Of a stretch of 36,006 nucleotides of DNA, positions 16,877 to 25,767 are shown piece by piece; within the stretch, counting starts at the first letter, position 1; every line of letters starts with the position of its first letter. A program made the position numbers and the translations under genes. The stretch is from Calditrichota bacterium (lineage in GTDB: Bacteria > Electryoneota > Electryoneia > Electryoneales > Electryoneaceae): assembly GCA_018263585.1 (NCBI GenBank), contig JAANWZ010000106.1, positions 1-36,006 of the forward strand, read 5' to 3'. Under the pieces are notes generated by a model that saw only the letters and a program-made list of their open reading frames with translations, did not search any database and had not been told where the DNA came from.

Positions 16877-17728
16877 ATGAAGATGCGGCAGTATGTGTTG
16901 GTCGCGATCGCCGTGCTCGCTGTCGCGTCGCTCGCGGTCGCGGGAAAACGGATCTCGTTCTCCCATTCCGAGCCGGTCGCCGGCGCGCGTTTTCTTGAGG
17001 TGCAGGCCGATCTCGCGCTCGCCGAGACGACGATCCGGGCGGGAAAGCAGGATGTGCTCGTCCAGTTCAGCGGCCGCTACGACGCGCGCAACGACGAGCC
17101 GACGCTCGAGATCAACCGCAGCGGCAGGAAGGCGTACGTGCGGCTCGATTCGGGCGGGCACATCGGCCTGTTCGGGGGCCGCGACGGTGACGAGAGCGGG
17201 GAGTTCACGGTCGAAATCTCACCGGATGTCGAGCTCGCGTTGCGCTGCGATGTCGGCCTCGGCGACAACACGATCGACCTCACCGGGTTGAAGCTGCAAC
17301 GGCTCGACATCGACGCCGACCTCTCGAGCACGGAAATCGTGATGAACGAGCGCAACGAGCTCGCGGCGGACCGTGTCGAAATCGACACCGGGCTCGGGTC
17401 GATGACCAGCGAGTTTCTCGGCCATCTCCGCTTCCGCAGGATGATCATCGATGCGGGGATGGGCGACATCACGCTCGACCTGCGCGGGTACGAGGGGCAC
17501 GGCACGATGGACGTCAGCGTCGGCATGGGCGACTGCGAGCTGATCCTGCCCCGCGGGCTCGGAGTGCGTGTCTATCACGAGAAGGGCTTCATGTCGTCCG
17601 TCGACCTCGAAGGGCTGGAGAAGGTGCACGAGGGCGTGTGGGAGAGCGAGGATTACGACTCCGCGGAGCACACGCTCGACATCGACCTCTCGGTCGGAAT
17701 GGGCAGTGCTGACGTGCGTTGGCGCTGA
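16877..17728 (+). CDS. Exported toast-rack/LiaF-like repeat protein
   Basis: A 283-aa exported protein. A signal peptide covers about residues 1-24 (YVLVAIAVLAVASLAVAG). The mature part is a beta-rich domain of the DUF2154/LiaF C-terminal 'toast-rack' kind. A short motif recurs five times: VGLGDNTIDL, TGLGSMTSEF, AGMGDITLDL, VGMGDCELIL and, at the end, VGMGSADVRW. This is consistent with stacked strands of a beta-helix-like fold. The LiaF membrane domain is absent, so this is a periplasmic version of unknown function. ATG 16877 has GGAGG eight bases upstream, which favours it over ATG 16850. It is a single gene between repeat-rich gaps. Confidence 0.75.
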   Translation: MKMRQYVLVAIAVLAVASLAVAGKRISFSHSEPVAGARFLEVQADLALAETTIRAGKQDVLVQFSGRYDARNDEPTLEINRSGRKAYVRLDSGGHIGLFGGRDGDESGEFTVEISPDVELALRCDVGLGDNTIDLTGLKLQRLDIDADLSSTEIVMNERNELAADRVEIDTGLGSMTSEFLGHLRFRRMIIDAGMGDITLDLRGYEGHGTMDVSVGMGDCELILPRGLGVRVYHEKGFMSSVDLEGLEKVHEGVWESEDYDSAEHTLDIDLSVGMGSADVRWR

Positions 17729-17818
17729 TCGATCCCTCCGCGTGCTCGCGAGACGGAGAACGGATCGTTAGCTTTCTCTAACTTCTCTTGCATCGGCCGC
17801 AGTTCCATTCATAGCTTG

Positions 17819-17928
17819 CCGTCGCCATCAGGTCTGGCGAACCGAGCGGTTGTCCCCCCCTCCTGGGCGATCAGCCACCGGAGCGCCCCGTCGCCATCAG
17901 GTCTGGCGAACCGAGCGGTTGTCCCCCC
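17819..17928. repeat. 41-bp direct repeat, two exact copies
   Basis: The segments 17819-17859 and 17888-17928 are identical over 41 bp (CCGTCGCCATC ... GGTTGTCCCCCC), with a period of 69 bp. They occupy the 309-bp gap 17729-18037 upstream of the LOG gene. That gap also has a short GTTAG/CTAAC hairpin followed by TTCTCTT (17768-17790), a possible weak terminator for the preceding gene. Confidence 0.85.
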
Positions 17929-18037
17929 ACAGCCACTCGGGCGGAAGTACCTGATGGCTTTTTCTATATTGTCCCCGACCGAATGCCGGTGGCGAGACTG
18001 GCGCCGGCGCCCGCTGCCGTATTTCCCCGGGGGTGCT

Positions 18038-18586
18038 GTGAACCTGTCCGCGATTCGTGAGTTCAATGTGCGCCGGCCGTGCGCGGTGTTCGGCGGCGGC
18101 GCCTGCCGTGACGGCGACGATGAGTGGGAACTCGCCGTCGAGGTCGGCGCCCGTGTCGCGCGCGCCGGGTTCACCGTGGTCACCGGCGGGTACGGCGGCG
18201 TGATGGAGGCGGCCGGCCTCGGCGCGAAGCGCGCCGGCGGCGAGACGGCGGGAGTGCTCTATCTCCCACCGGAACAGTCGCTGCCGAACCGGTATCTCGA
18301 CCGGATGCACGTCGCCGCGGACTACCTGGAACGGATGGCGATGCTGCTGCGGCCGCCGGTCGCGATCGCGCTGCCGGGCGAGAGCGGGACGTTCGCTGAG
18401 ATCGCGGCGTCGATCGCGCTCGCGCGCAGGCACGGCGGCCGTTCGTTCGCAGTCTGGGCGCCGTTCTGGCTGGAACGGCTGCAGGCGGTGCTCGACCTGG
18501 TGCGCGCGGAGCCGTCCGCCGGTCCGGTGTGGATCGAGACCGCGCCGGACGTGTCGCAATGGCTGGATTCGCTGACGGGATCGTGA
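18038..18586 (+). CDS. LOG family (lysine decarboxylase-like) protein
   Basis: About 182 aa with a Rossmann-like LOG/TIGR00725 fold. The nucleotide-binding glycine-rich strand is VVTGGYGGVMEAAGLGAKRAGGETAGV, in two segments around residues 46-72. The PGG-GT-xE motif of the family appears as LPGESGTFAEI, with Glu in place of the second Gly. Homologues cleave the N-glycosidic bond of nucleoside 5'-monophosphates (cytokinin riboside hydrolase) or are uncharacterised. GTG 18038 after GGGGGTGCT is chosen; an ATG at 17954 would add 28 residues of poor coding quality. The stop is one base before the mltG ATG, so the two are co-transcribed. Confidence 0.78.
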   Translation: MNLSAIREFNVRRPCAVFGGGACRDGDDEWELAVEVGARVARAGFTVVTGGYGGVMEAAGLGAKRAGGETAGVLYLPPEQSLPNRYLDRMHVAADYLERMAMLLRPPVAIALPGESGTFAEIAASIALARRHGGRSFAVWAPFWLERLQAVLDLVRAEPSAGPVWIETAPDVSQWLDSLTGS

Positions 18587-18587
18587 G

Positions 18588-19667
18588 ATGGACGAATCGG
18601 GGACTGAATTCCGGGTGAGACGGAAGCGGCCGGTCCGGCTCGCGCTTGCCGCCGCGTTCGTGATCGCGGGCATCGCCGTGCTCGGCTACCTGATGCGCGA
18701 TTACCTGATCGGCGAGCCGGGCAACCCCGCGCTCACCGGCGAAGATACGCTCGTCGTGGACGAAGGCGAGAGCGCGTGGACAATCGCGCATGCGCTCGAC
18801 AAGCTCGGCTTGATCACGACTCCGGGCGCGTTCGTCGGCTACCTGAAGCTGCGCGGACTCACCGACGAGCTGCAGGCCGGCACGTATACCCTCCCGCGCG
18901 CGGCGTCAGTACCCGCGATCGTGGACCGGCTGCGCACCGGGCATGTCGCGCACAGCGCGTTCACGATCCCGGAGGGGTGGACGGCCGAGCGGATCGCGGC
19001 GCGAATCGAGCAGCGCGACATCTGTGACTCCGCGGAGTTCGTCGAGACGGTCCGGTCCGGGCAGGTTGCGAGGGAACTCGGCTTCGGCGAACTGCCCGCG
19101 CTCGACGGGTTGCTGTTCCCGGAGACGTACACGATGCCGCTGAACACGCCCGCCCGCGAAGTCGTCGCCGGGCTGGTGGATCAGTTCAGGCGGCGGATGG
19201 GGCGGGAGTGGATCGAGCGGGCGCGCGGGGACGAGTACGGCCTGCGCGGGGTGCTCACACTCGCGAGCATCGTCGAGGCGGAGATCGACATCGTGGAAGA
19301 GGCGGAGGATGTCGCCGCTGTCTATCGCAACCGGCTCGCGCGCGGGATGAAGTTGGAGGCGGACCCGACGGTGCAGTTCGCGCTTCCGGACGGCCCGCGG
19401 CGTCTGCTGCTCGAAGATCTTGAGATCGACTCGCCGTACAACACATACAGGGTCCACGGCCTCCCGCCCGGGCCGATCAACAACCCGGGCGAGCATGCGC
19501 TGCGCGCGGCGGTCGAATCTCCCGAGGCACCGTGGCTGTACATGGTCGCGCGCGGGGATGGCAGCCATACCTTCTCGAAAACGTACGCGGACCACCTGCG
19601 CGCGAAAGCGCGGTTCGACGCGCACCGGCGCGAGGTGGCGCGGCAACGACGGCACGGCGGCGGATGA
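18588..19667 (+). CDS. mltG: Endolytic murein transglycosylase MltG
   Basis: A 359-aa YceG/MltG enzyme that cleaves nascent peptidoglycan strands at the inner membrane and may act as a terminase of glycan synthesis. One N-terminal transmembrane helix (about 17-36) follows a basic cytoplasmic stretch. A LysM-like region (about 55-105) and the catalytic domain follow, with LASIVEAE holding the predicted catalytic Glu230 and the YNTYRVHGLPPGPINNPG motif near the C-terminus. The length is typical. ATG 18588 lies one base after the LOG stop, and the gene's own stop overlaps the pcrA ATG (ATGA). Confidence 0.92.
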   Translation: MDESGTEFRVRRKRPVRLALAAAFVIAGIAVLGYLMRDYLIGEPGNPALTGEDTLVVDEGESAWTIAHALDKLGLITTPGAFVGYLKLRGLTDELQAGTYTLPRAASVPAIVDRLRTGHVAHSAFTIPEGWTAERIAARIEQRDICDSAEFVETVRSGQVARELGFGELPALDGLLFPETYTMPLNTPAREVVAGLVDQFRRRMGREWIERARGDEYGLRGVLTLASIVEAEIDIVEEAEDVAAVYRNRLARGMKLEADPTVQFALPDGPRRLLLEDLEIDSPYNTYRVHGLPPGPINNPGEHALRAAVESPEAPWLYMVARGDGSHTFSKTYADHLRAKARFDAHRREVARQRRHGGG

Positions 19668-21964
19668 ACGTCCAGTTCAGGAAAGACATCTTCGCGGGGC
19701 TCAACGAGGTGCAGAAGGAGGCGGTGCTTTGCACCGAGGGCCCGGTGCTCGTGCTCGCCGGCGCGGGCAGCGGGAAGACGCGTGTGCTCACCCACCGGAT
19801 CGCGCACATCGTGCAGCGGAAGCTGGCCCGGCCGAGGCAGGTGCTCGCGGTCACGTTCACGAACAAGGCCGCGGGGGAACTGAAAGAGCGGGTCGCCGCG
19901 ATCACCGCCGGCGGCGACGAGGTGGCGGCGGGCACGTTTCATTCCACGATGCTGCGCGTGCTCCGGCGCGAGGCAAAGGCGCTCGTCTACCCGCAGGACT
20001 TCTCCGTCTTCGACAACGACGACTCCGTCCGGCTCGTGAAGCAGATCCTCGACGATGCGAATGAGGCGGGCAAGTTCCGGCCGAAACTGGTTCACGCCGT
20101 GATCAGCCGGCTGAAGAACGACTTCGTTGCGCCCGAGCAGTATGCCAAACATGCGAAATCTCCGCTGGACAGAGCAGTCGCGCACGTGTACCCCGAGTAC
20201 AACCGGCGGCTGAAGATCCTCGCGGCGATGGACTTCGACGACCTGATTGTGCAGGCGACCCGGCTGTTCCGCGAACACCCGTCCGTGCTCGCGACGTGGA
20301 GCTCGCGCTGGCGCTACCTGCATGTGGACGAGCTGCAGGACACGAACTTCGCGCAGTTCGAGCTGCTGCGCCTGCTCGCCGGCTCGCAGCGGCCGAACCT
20401 GTTCGCTGTCGGCGACGACGACCAGTCGATCTACGGCTGGCGCGGCGCGCGCGTGGAAAACGTGTTCCAGTTCCAGGAAGCGTTCCCGGAGACGAAGGTG
20501 TTCCGCCTCGAGCAGAATTACCGGAGCACGCAGGCGATCCTCGACCTCGCGAACGCGGTGATCGAGCAGTCCGACCGGCGCGAGCGGAAGCGGCTGTGGA
20601 CCGCGCGCGGCGGCGGACAGTTGCCGGAAGTGATCGGGCTCGCGACCGACCAGGATGAGGCGCGCGAGGTCGCCGATCGGATCGGGCGCGCGGTGATGAG
20701 CGGCAGGCGCGCGTTCAGCGACTTCGCGATCATGTACCGCACGAACGCGCAGTCGCGGCTGTTCGAGGAGGCGCTCCGCTCGCGCCGGTTTCCGTACCAG
20801 CTCCTCGGGGGAGTCGGTTTCTACAGCCGGAAGGAGACACGGGATGCGCTCGCATACTTCAAGCTCTGCTTGAACCCGCGCGACGACATCTCGCTGCGCC
20901 GGATTATCTCGGAACCGCCGCGCGGGATCGGCGCGACCACGCTCGAGCGGCTGAAGTCGTTCGCGGACGAACACGAGCTCTCGCTGTTCGAGGCGATGGA
21001 GCGTGCGTGCGAGCTGCGCGCGCTCAACGCTCGCGCGGCAAACGCGTGCGCGAAGTTCGTCGATCAGGTGAACGCGTGGCGGACCGCGCTCGCGAACGAG
21101 CCGCTCGAAAAATGGGCTGCTTCCGTGCTCGAGGAATCCGGCTATATCGCGCGCCTTCGCGACGAGAAGAGCTTCGAGTCGCAGGGCCGGCTCGACAACC
21201 TCGACAGCCTGATCGACAGCCTCGCCGAACACGCGGCGGCGGGACGATCGCTCACCGAATACCTCGAGCAGGCGGCGCTCGCCACCGACCAGGACAAGTA
21301 CGACCCGCACGCCGACTCCGTGCGCCTGATGACGATCCACGCCGCGAAAGGGCTCGAATTCCCGGCCGTGTTCATCACCGGGCTCGAGGGCAGGACCTTC
21401 CCGCTCCAGCGCCCGGACGAGTCCGAGGTGCGCGATCCGGACGAGGAACGGCGGCTGTTCTATGTCGCCGTCACCCGCGCGCACGACGAGCTCGCGCTCA
21501 CGTACTCCGGCCGCCGGCGCGTCTGGGGGCAGCTCCAGGAACGCTCGGCGAGCACGTTCCTGCGCGAGTTACCGGAGGACGCTGCCGAGTGGAGATCGGC
21601 GCGGTCGGCGTTCACGAGCTCGCCGGGCACTGATGAACCGGCCGCAGCGGGCAGCGCATCGGAGCGCATCAGGCGGCTGCAGCGGCGGAGGGCGGCGGAG
21701 GATTTGCCGATGCTCGGTCAGGCCGGAGCGGAGGAGGATGCGGAGCGGAGCGCGTCGCAGGAAATACGTGACGTTCCACCCGACGATGTCCCCGCGGTGC
21801 GGAACGGGGACCTCGTGCTGCATCACACGTACGGACAGGGGATCGTGCTCGATGTGAGCCCGTTCCGCGACACGGTGCGCGTGCTCGTCGAGTTCGACGG
21901 CGGCGTGCAGAAACGGCTGGTCCAGAGCGTCGCCCGGCTGCAGCCGGTGAAGGACTTCGAATGA
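19664..21964 (+). CDS. pcrA: UvrD/PcrA-type DNA helicase
   Basis: A 766-aa SF1A 3'-5' DNA helicase for excision repair and clearing of transcription and replication blocks. All motifs are present: Q-motif LNEVQKEAV, Walker A AGAGSGKT, Ia TFTNKAA, Walker B VDELQDT (Leu where Tyr is usual), III GDDDQSIYGWRGA, IV EQNYRST, V TIHAAKGLEFPAVF and VI RRLFYVAVTRA. The C-terminal ~50 residues (GDLVLHHTYGQGIVLDV ... VQSVARLQPV) form the Tudor-like domain by which PcrA contacts RNA polymerase. ATG 19664 overlaps the mltG stop. The frame is open further upstream, but that part is antisense-like. It is coupled downstream to the TPR gene by another ATGA. Confidence 0.94.
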   Translation: MNVQFRKDIFAGLNEVQKEAVLCTEGPVLVLAGAGSGKTRVLTHRIAHIVQRKLARPRQVLAVTFTNKAAGELKERVAAITAGGDEVAAGTFHSTMLRVLRREAKALVYPQDFSVFDNDDSVRLVKQILDDANEAGKFRPKLVHAVISRLKNDFVAPEQYAKHAKSPLDRAVAHVYPEYNRRLKILAAMDFDDLIVQATRLFREHPSVLATWSSRWRYLHVDELQDTNFAQFELLRLLAGSQRPNLFAVGDDDQSIYGWRGARVENVFQFQEAFPETKVFRLEQNYRSTQAILDLANAVIEQSDRRERKRLWTARGGGQLPEVIGLATDQDEAREVADRIGRAVMSGRRAFSDFAIMYRTNAQSRLFEEALRSRRFPYQLLGGVGFYSRKETRDALAYFKLCLNPRDDISLRRIISEPPRGIGATTLERLKSFADEHELSLFEAMERACELRALNARAANACAKFVDQVNAWRTALANEPLEKWAASVLEESGYIARLRDEKSFESQGRLDNLDSLIDSLAEHAAAGRSLTEYLEQAALATDQDKYDPHADSVRLMTIHAAKGLEFPAVFITGLEGRTFPLQRPDESEVRDPDEERRLFYVAVTRAHDELALTYSGRRRVWGQLQERSASTFLRELPEDAAEWRSARSAFTSSPGTDEPAAAGSASERIRRLQRRRAAEDLPMLGQAGAEEDAERSASQEIRDVPPDDVPAVRNGDLVLHHTYGQGIVLDVSPFRDTVRVLVEFDGGVQKRLVQSVARLQPVKDFE

Positions 21965-24900
21965 GCGGCCGGGACGCGCGAGCTCGTGTGGCCGCCCGAC
22001 CGGGAGGATCGTTCGTCCGTGCGCGCCGGTTCGGTGTCGCCCGTGCGGGCGTGAAACCCGGGGCAAGCCCCGGGCCACACCTGCCGGTTCTGGTTATCTT
22101 AGCTCTTGTTGCGACCTTGCTCGCGGCTGTGCCCGTGTATCCGCAGGCGGCGGGTGAACGCGAGGCCGCCGACCCGCTCACGAGCGACGGCGAGTTCCTG
22201 CACGCGCGCCGCCTCTATCAGCGGGGCATGTACGAACTTGCGGTGCCTGAGCTCGAGCGGTTTCTCAAGATGTATCCGGAGCATGATCGGACCGCCGAGG
22301 CCGCCGCGTTACTCGCGAATGCGCTGCGCGAGCAGGCGCGGTTTGACGAGGCGCGCACGGCGTACGAACTCGCCGCGGTGCACGAGTCCGACACGACGCG
22401 CACAATCGAGCTGCTGCATCGCGCCGCGGAGATGGACCTCGCGCTCGGCGACACGATGCGCGCGGTGCGCGGGTATCTCGCGGTGACGGTGCTGTTTCCG
22501 GAGGCGGAGGGGTTGCCGCGCACGCTGCTGCGCGCGTCACGGCTGCTCGTGTCCGCGGGCCGGTGGGCGGAGGCGGAGAACACGGCCGGCACGTTGCTGC
22601 GCGACTACCCGGGCACGCCGTGGTCGATGGAAGCACATTTGCTGCTCGCGCAGGCGTACGCGGGTCGCGGCGACCTCCCGCCGGCGATCAACGAGGCGCG
22701 CGGGGTGATCGACCGGGCGCGGGACGACAGCCTCGCGCTGCGCGCGCACCTGCTCGCGGGACGCTGGGAACTCGGGCGCTATGACCCGGTTGCAGCGGAG
22801 CACGTGTGGTCTGAAGGGCTGGAACGCGGTGGCCCGCGCGCGCTGCGGCTCGAACTCGCGGCCGCGCTCGCCGAGTTCGCACGCGAACGCGGACACGCCG
22901 CCGGCGCCCGCGACGCGCTGGAGACCGTCGCGCCCGGCGCGGCGGATTCCGTCGCGGGGACCGCGCTGCTCGCGCGGCTCGGCGACATCCGTTTCCTGCT
23001 CGGCCGCTATGACCGCGCGCTCGCCGCGTACGATTCACTCGATTCCGGCGCCGCGGAAATCGAGCTCCGGCGCGCGTACTGCCTCGCCTATCTCGGCCGT
23101 CACGAGCAGGCGTTTGCTGCCGCGACCGCTGCAGCGGGCGACAGCGGGGGGTATCGCGTCCCGGCGCTCGCGCTCGCAGCGCAGGAGGCGCGCGCGTTGA
23201 ACCGTGTGGATACGGCCGGCTCGCTGTGGCTGCGCGCGCTCGCCGACGCCGGCGATTCGATCACGGCCGCCGTCGCCGTTCACCAGGCCGCGCTCGCGAT
23301 CAGAGCTGAACAACCCGCCCGCGCGCTGGCGCTGCTCGGCGAGCACGAATCGGTCGCGTCGGAGACTCCGCTCGCGGACGATCTCGAGTGGCAGCGAATC
23401 GAACTGCTTCGCCGGCTCGGTCGCGTGGAAGAGGCGGCGGAGCGGTGCGACGAACTGGCGCGGCGGTGGCTGTGCAGCCCGTACGCCCCGCGCGCCCGGG
23501 AACTCGCCCGCGATCTACGCGCGCTGTTCGTGCAGGAAGACGCCGAGCACGAGCTGCTCGCGCTGATCGAAACCGCGAAGGACGGCCCGCTGAACGCCGC
23601 GCAGCGTCTCGAACTCGCGCGGCTGAACGCGGAAGTGCGCCGGGACTTCGAGCGCGCCGCGGCGGAACTCGTCCCGTTGCTCGACGGGCGGCATGTGCCG
23701 GACTCGATTCGGCGCGAGGCGGGAGGACTATACCGCGAGGTCGTCTGGCGGCGGTGGCGGAAGGAGACCGCGCAGCGCAAAGCGGGCGCGGACGGCAACT
23801 CGCGGGGGGCGGTCGAGGCGGAGACGATGATCTACGCCTCGCTCGCCGGCGACACGTCCCGCGCGATGCACGACCCGGATCTCGCGTACCGGCTTCATCT
23901 GCTGCACGAGGAAACGCTGGCGAAACCCTCTGAGCGCGTCCGGTTCGCGCGGGCGGTGTGGACGCGTTACCTCGCCGACCACCCGGGCTCGGTCCACGCC
24001 GCCGACGCCCGGCTCCGTCTCGCGCGCGCTCTGCTCACGCGCATCGGCGATGAGCCGTCCGGCGCGCTCGATTCACAGGCCGCGGATCAGCTCGCGCGGC
24101 TCGCGGAAACGGGCGGCGCGCTCCGGAACGAGGCGCTGCTGCGCTGGCGCGAGCTCGCGGTGCGCAACGACAACGCCGCGCTCGCGGACAGCCTGGAACG
24201 GGTGCTGCTCGCCGGGCCGGATGACCCGGGCAAGGTCGAGGCCGCGGTCGGGCGTCTCGCACGCGGGGAGGAGCTGCCGGACTCGCTCGCCCGTTGGCTC
24301 GCCGGGGAGGCGTCGTGCCATCCGGACGTGCTCGACAATCTGCCGCCGCTCGCGGACCGGCTCGTGGAAATGGGCGAGGCGGAGACGGCGGACCGGCTGC
24401 TCGCGACGAACCTGCGCATGCGTCCCGGCGACCCGGCGGCGGTGATCCCGGCGGTGCGCGAGAGTGTGAACAGGTTCGCGCGCGCCCGGATCGCGGAAGC
24501 GGCCGGCGACACGCTCGCCGCGATGCTCGCGTTCGAAGCGTACGTGCGCGAGTCGCCGAACGGCCGCCACGCGAACCGCGCCCGGTTGCGGATCGGCGAA
24601 TACCAGCTCGCGTACAACCGCTGGGAGCGCGCGCAGCCGTGGTTCGAGCAGATCCTCGCCGACGATGACGGCGCCCCGCGGTTGCAGCCGATCCGCCGGA
24701 AGATGGCCCGGCGCGCGTTCGAACAGGAGCGGTTCGAGCAGGCGCGGGAATGGGCGCGCCTCGCCGGCCGACAAGAGTCCGACCCCGATTCCCTGTTCCG
24801 GCTGGATGAACTCGCGATCGTGAGCCTGTACCGGGCCGGCCGTCTCAGCGAAGCGCGCAGCGAAGTGCGAGCGTTCATCGGCCGTTACGATGATCACGAT

Positions 24901-25749
24901 CACCGTGACGAAGCCGTCGCCCGCTTCGAGCTCGAAAAGGGGCGCTACCTGTCGTCGCAGGAGCGGTACGGCGAGGCGATGGATTCGTACAAGGCGATCC
25001 TGCGCAAGTACGAGGATACGATCCACGAGCCGGTCGCCCGTTACGAGATCGCCCGTGACTACCTCGAGCAGGACGAGAAGGAGAAGTCGTTCGAGATGCT
25101 GCTCGAGCTCGCGAACGATGAACCCGACCACCCGGTGATGGGCAAGGTGTACTGGCTGCTCGGCAACTATTACGCGAGCGAGGGCGGCTACTTCGACGCG
25201 TTTCGCATGTACGAAAAGGTGCTCGCGGACACGAGTTACCGCGGGAGCTGGCCGCATGTGCTCACGAACCAGGAGCGCGCGTTCAAGGAGGCGGGTTTCT
25301 ACGACGGCGCATTGCGCGCGGCGCGGAAGTATCTCGAACTGTACCCGGGCGCGGAGGACGCGTTCGACCACCGGATGAACATCGCGCTCGCGTATCTCGA
25401 GCTCGGGCAGTACGATCTTGCGATCTCCCAGTTCCGGCGTGCGAGCACGATGGCGGGCGCGGAAGATCAGGCCGCGTGCCGGTTCTACATCGCGGAGGCG
25501 ATGGAGAGATCCGGCCGGCTGAAGGAGGCGATCGGCGAGTACCTGCGTGTCGTGCACCTGAACCGTCCGACGAAGCTGAAATGGGGGGTGACCGCGCTGT
25601 ACAATGCGGCCGGCTTGTGGGAGCGGCTCGGCCGGCCCGACTACGCGGTAGACCTCTACGAGGAGATTGTGGACAGGGAGGGGCTCGGCACTCCGTTCGG
25701 CCGCAAGGCGCAGGAGCAGATGCAGCGGCTGGAGATGTTCGAGCAGTGA
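21961..25749 (+). CDS. Giant exported TPR-repeat protein
   Basis: A 1262-aa protein made almost wholly of tetratricopeptide-like helical repeats, for example LYQRGMYELAVPELERFLKMYPEH and WLLGNYYASEGGYFDAFRMYEKVL. The C-terminal third resembles YbgF/BamD-type TPR arrays, so a role as an envelope scaffold is plausible but unproven. A hydrophobic segment at about 41-60 (PVLVILALVATLLAAVPVY) is a signal peptide or anchor, with no lipobox Cys. It is preceded by ~40 Arg/Gly/Pro-rich residues partly encoded by an interspersed palindrome (22039-22074). ATG 21961 overlaps the pcrA stop and has AAGGA upstream; GTG 22051 would give a shorter signal peptide. It is translationally coupled to pcrA. Confidence 0.82.
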   Translation: MSGRDARARVAARPGGSFVRARRFGVARAGVKPGASPGPHLPVLVILALVATLLAAVPVYPQAAGEREAADPLTSDGEFLHARRLYQRGMYELAVPELERFLKMYPEHDRTAEAAALLANALREQARFDEARTAYELAAVHESDTTRTIELLHRAAEMDLALGDTMRAVRGYLAVTVLFPEAEGLPRTLLRASRLLVSAGRWAEAENTAGTLLRDYPGTPWSMEAHLLLAQAYAGRGDLPPAINEARGVIDRARDDSLALRAHLLAGRWELGRYDPVAAEHVWSEGLERGGPRALRLELAAALAEFARERGHAAGARDALETVAPGAADSVAGTALLARLGDIRFLLGRYDRALAAYDSLDSGAAEIELRRAYCLAYLGRHEQAFAAATAAAGDSGGYRVPALALAAQEARALNRVDTAGSLWLRALADAGDSITAAVAVHQAALAIRAEQPARALALLGEHESVASETPLADDLEWQRIELLRRLGRVEEAAERCDELARRWLCSPYAPRARELARDLRALFVQEDAEHELLALIETAKDGPLNAAQRLELARLNAEVRRDFERAAAELVPLLDGRHVPDSIRREAGGLYREVVWRRWRKETAQRKAGADGNSRGAVEAETMIYASLAGDTSRAMHDPDLAYRLHLLHEETLAKPSERVRFARAVWTRYLADHPGSVHAADARLRLARALLTRIGDEPSGALDSQAADQLARLAETGGALRNEALLRWRELAVRNDNAALADSLERVLLAGPDDPGKVEAAVGRLARGEELPDSLARWLAGEASCHPDVLDNLPPLADRLVEMGEAETADRLLATNLRMRPGDPAAVIPAVRESVNRFARARIAEAAGDTLAAMLAFEAYVRESPNGRHANRARLRIGEYQLAYNRWERAQPWFEQILADDDGAPRLQPIRRKMARRAFEQERFEQAREWARLAGRQESDPDSLFRLDELAIVSLYRAGRLSEARSEVRAFIGRYDDHDHRDEAVARFELEKGRYLSSQERYGEAMDSYKAILRKYEDTIHEPVARYEIARDYLEQDEKEKSFEMLLELANDEPDHPVMGKVYWLLGNYYASEGGYFDAFRMYEKVLADTSYRGSWPHVLTNQERAFKEAGFYDGALRAARKYLELYPGAEDAFDHRMNIALAYLELGQYDLAISQFRRASTMAGAEDQAACRFYIAEAMERSGRLKEAIGEYLRVVHLNRPTKLKWGVTALYNAAGLWERLGRPDYAVDLYEEIVDREGLGTPFGRKAQEQMQRLEMFEQ
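22039..22074. repeat. Hairpin repeats inside the TPR gene 5' end
   Basis: GCCCGTGCGGGC (22039-22050) is followed by GTGAAA and the palindrome CCCGGGGC-AA-GCCCCGGG (22057-22074), then CCAC. The same palindrome and flanks occur in the intergenic cassette at 16261-16330. Here it is read in frame and encodes KPGASPGPH just before the signal segment of the TPR protein. Confidence 0.8.
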
Positions 25750-25767
25750 CGTGCGGAGGTTTCGGGG

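Noticed and set aside
17954-18037. Longer LOG protein starting at ATG 17954, and a -10 box TATATT at 17965
   Set aside because: The added residues are Arg/Pro-rich and unlike the family. The TATATT lacks any TTG element at a suitable distance.
19322-21484. Minus-strand frame of 720 codons opposite pcrA
   Set aside because: It is a shadow of the helicase gene, whose seven motifs are all present on the plus strand.
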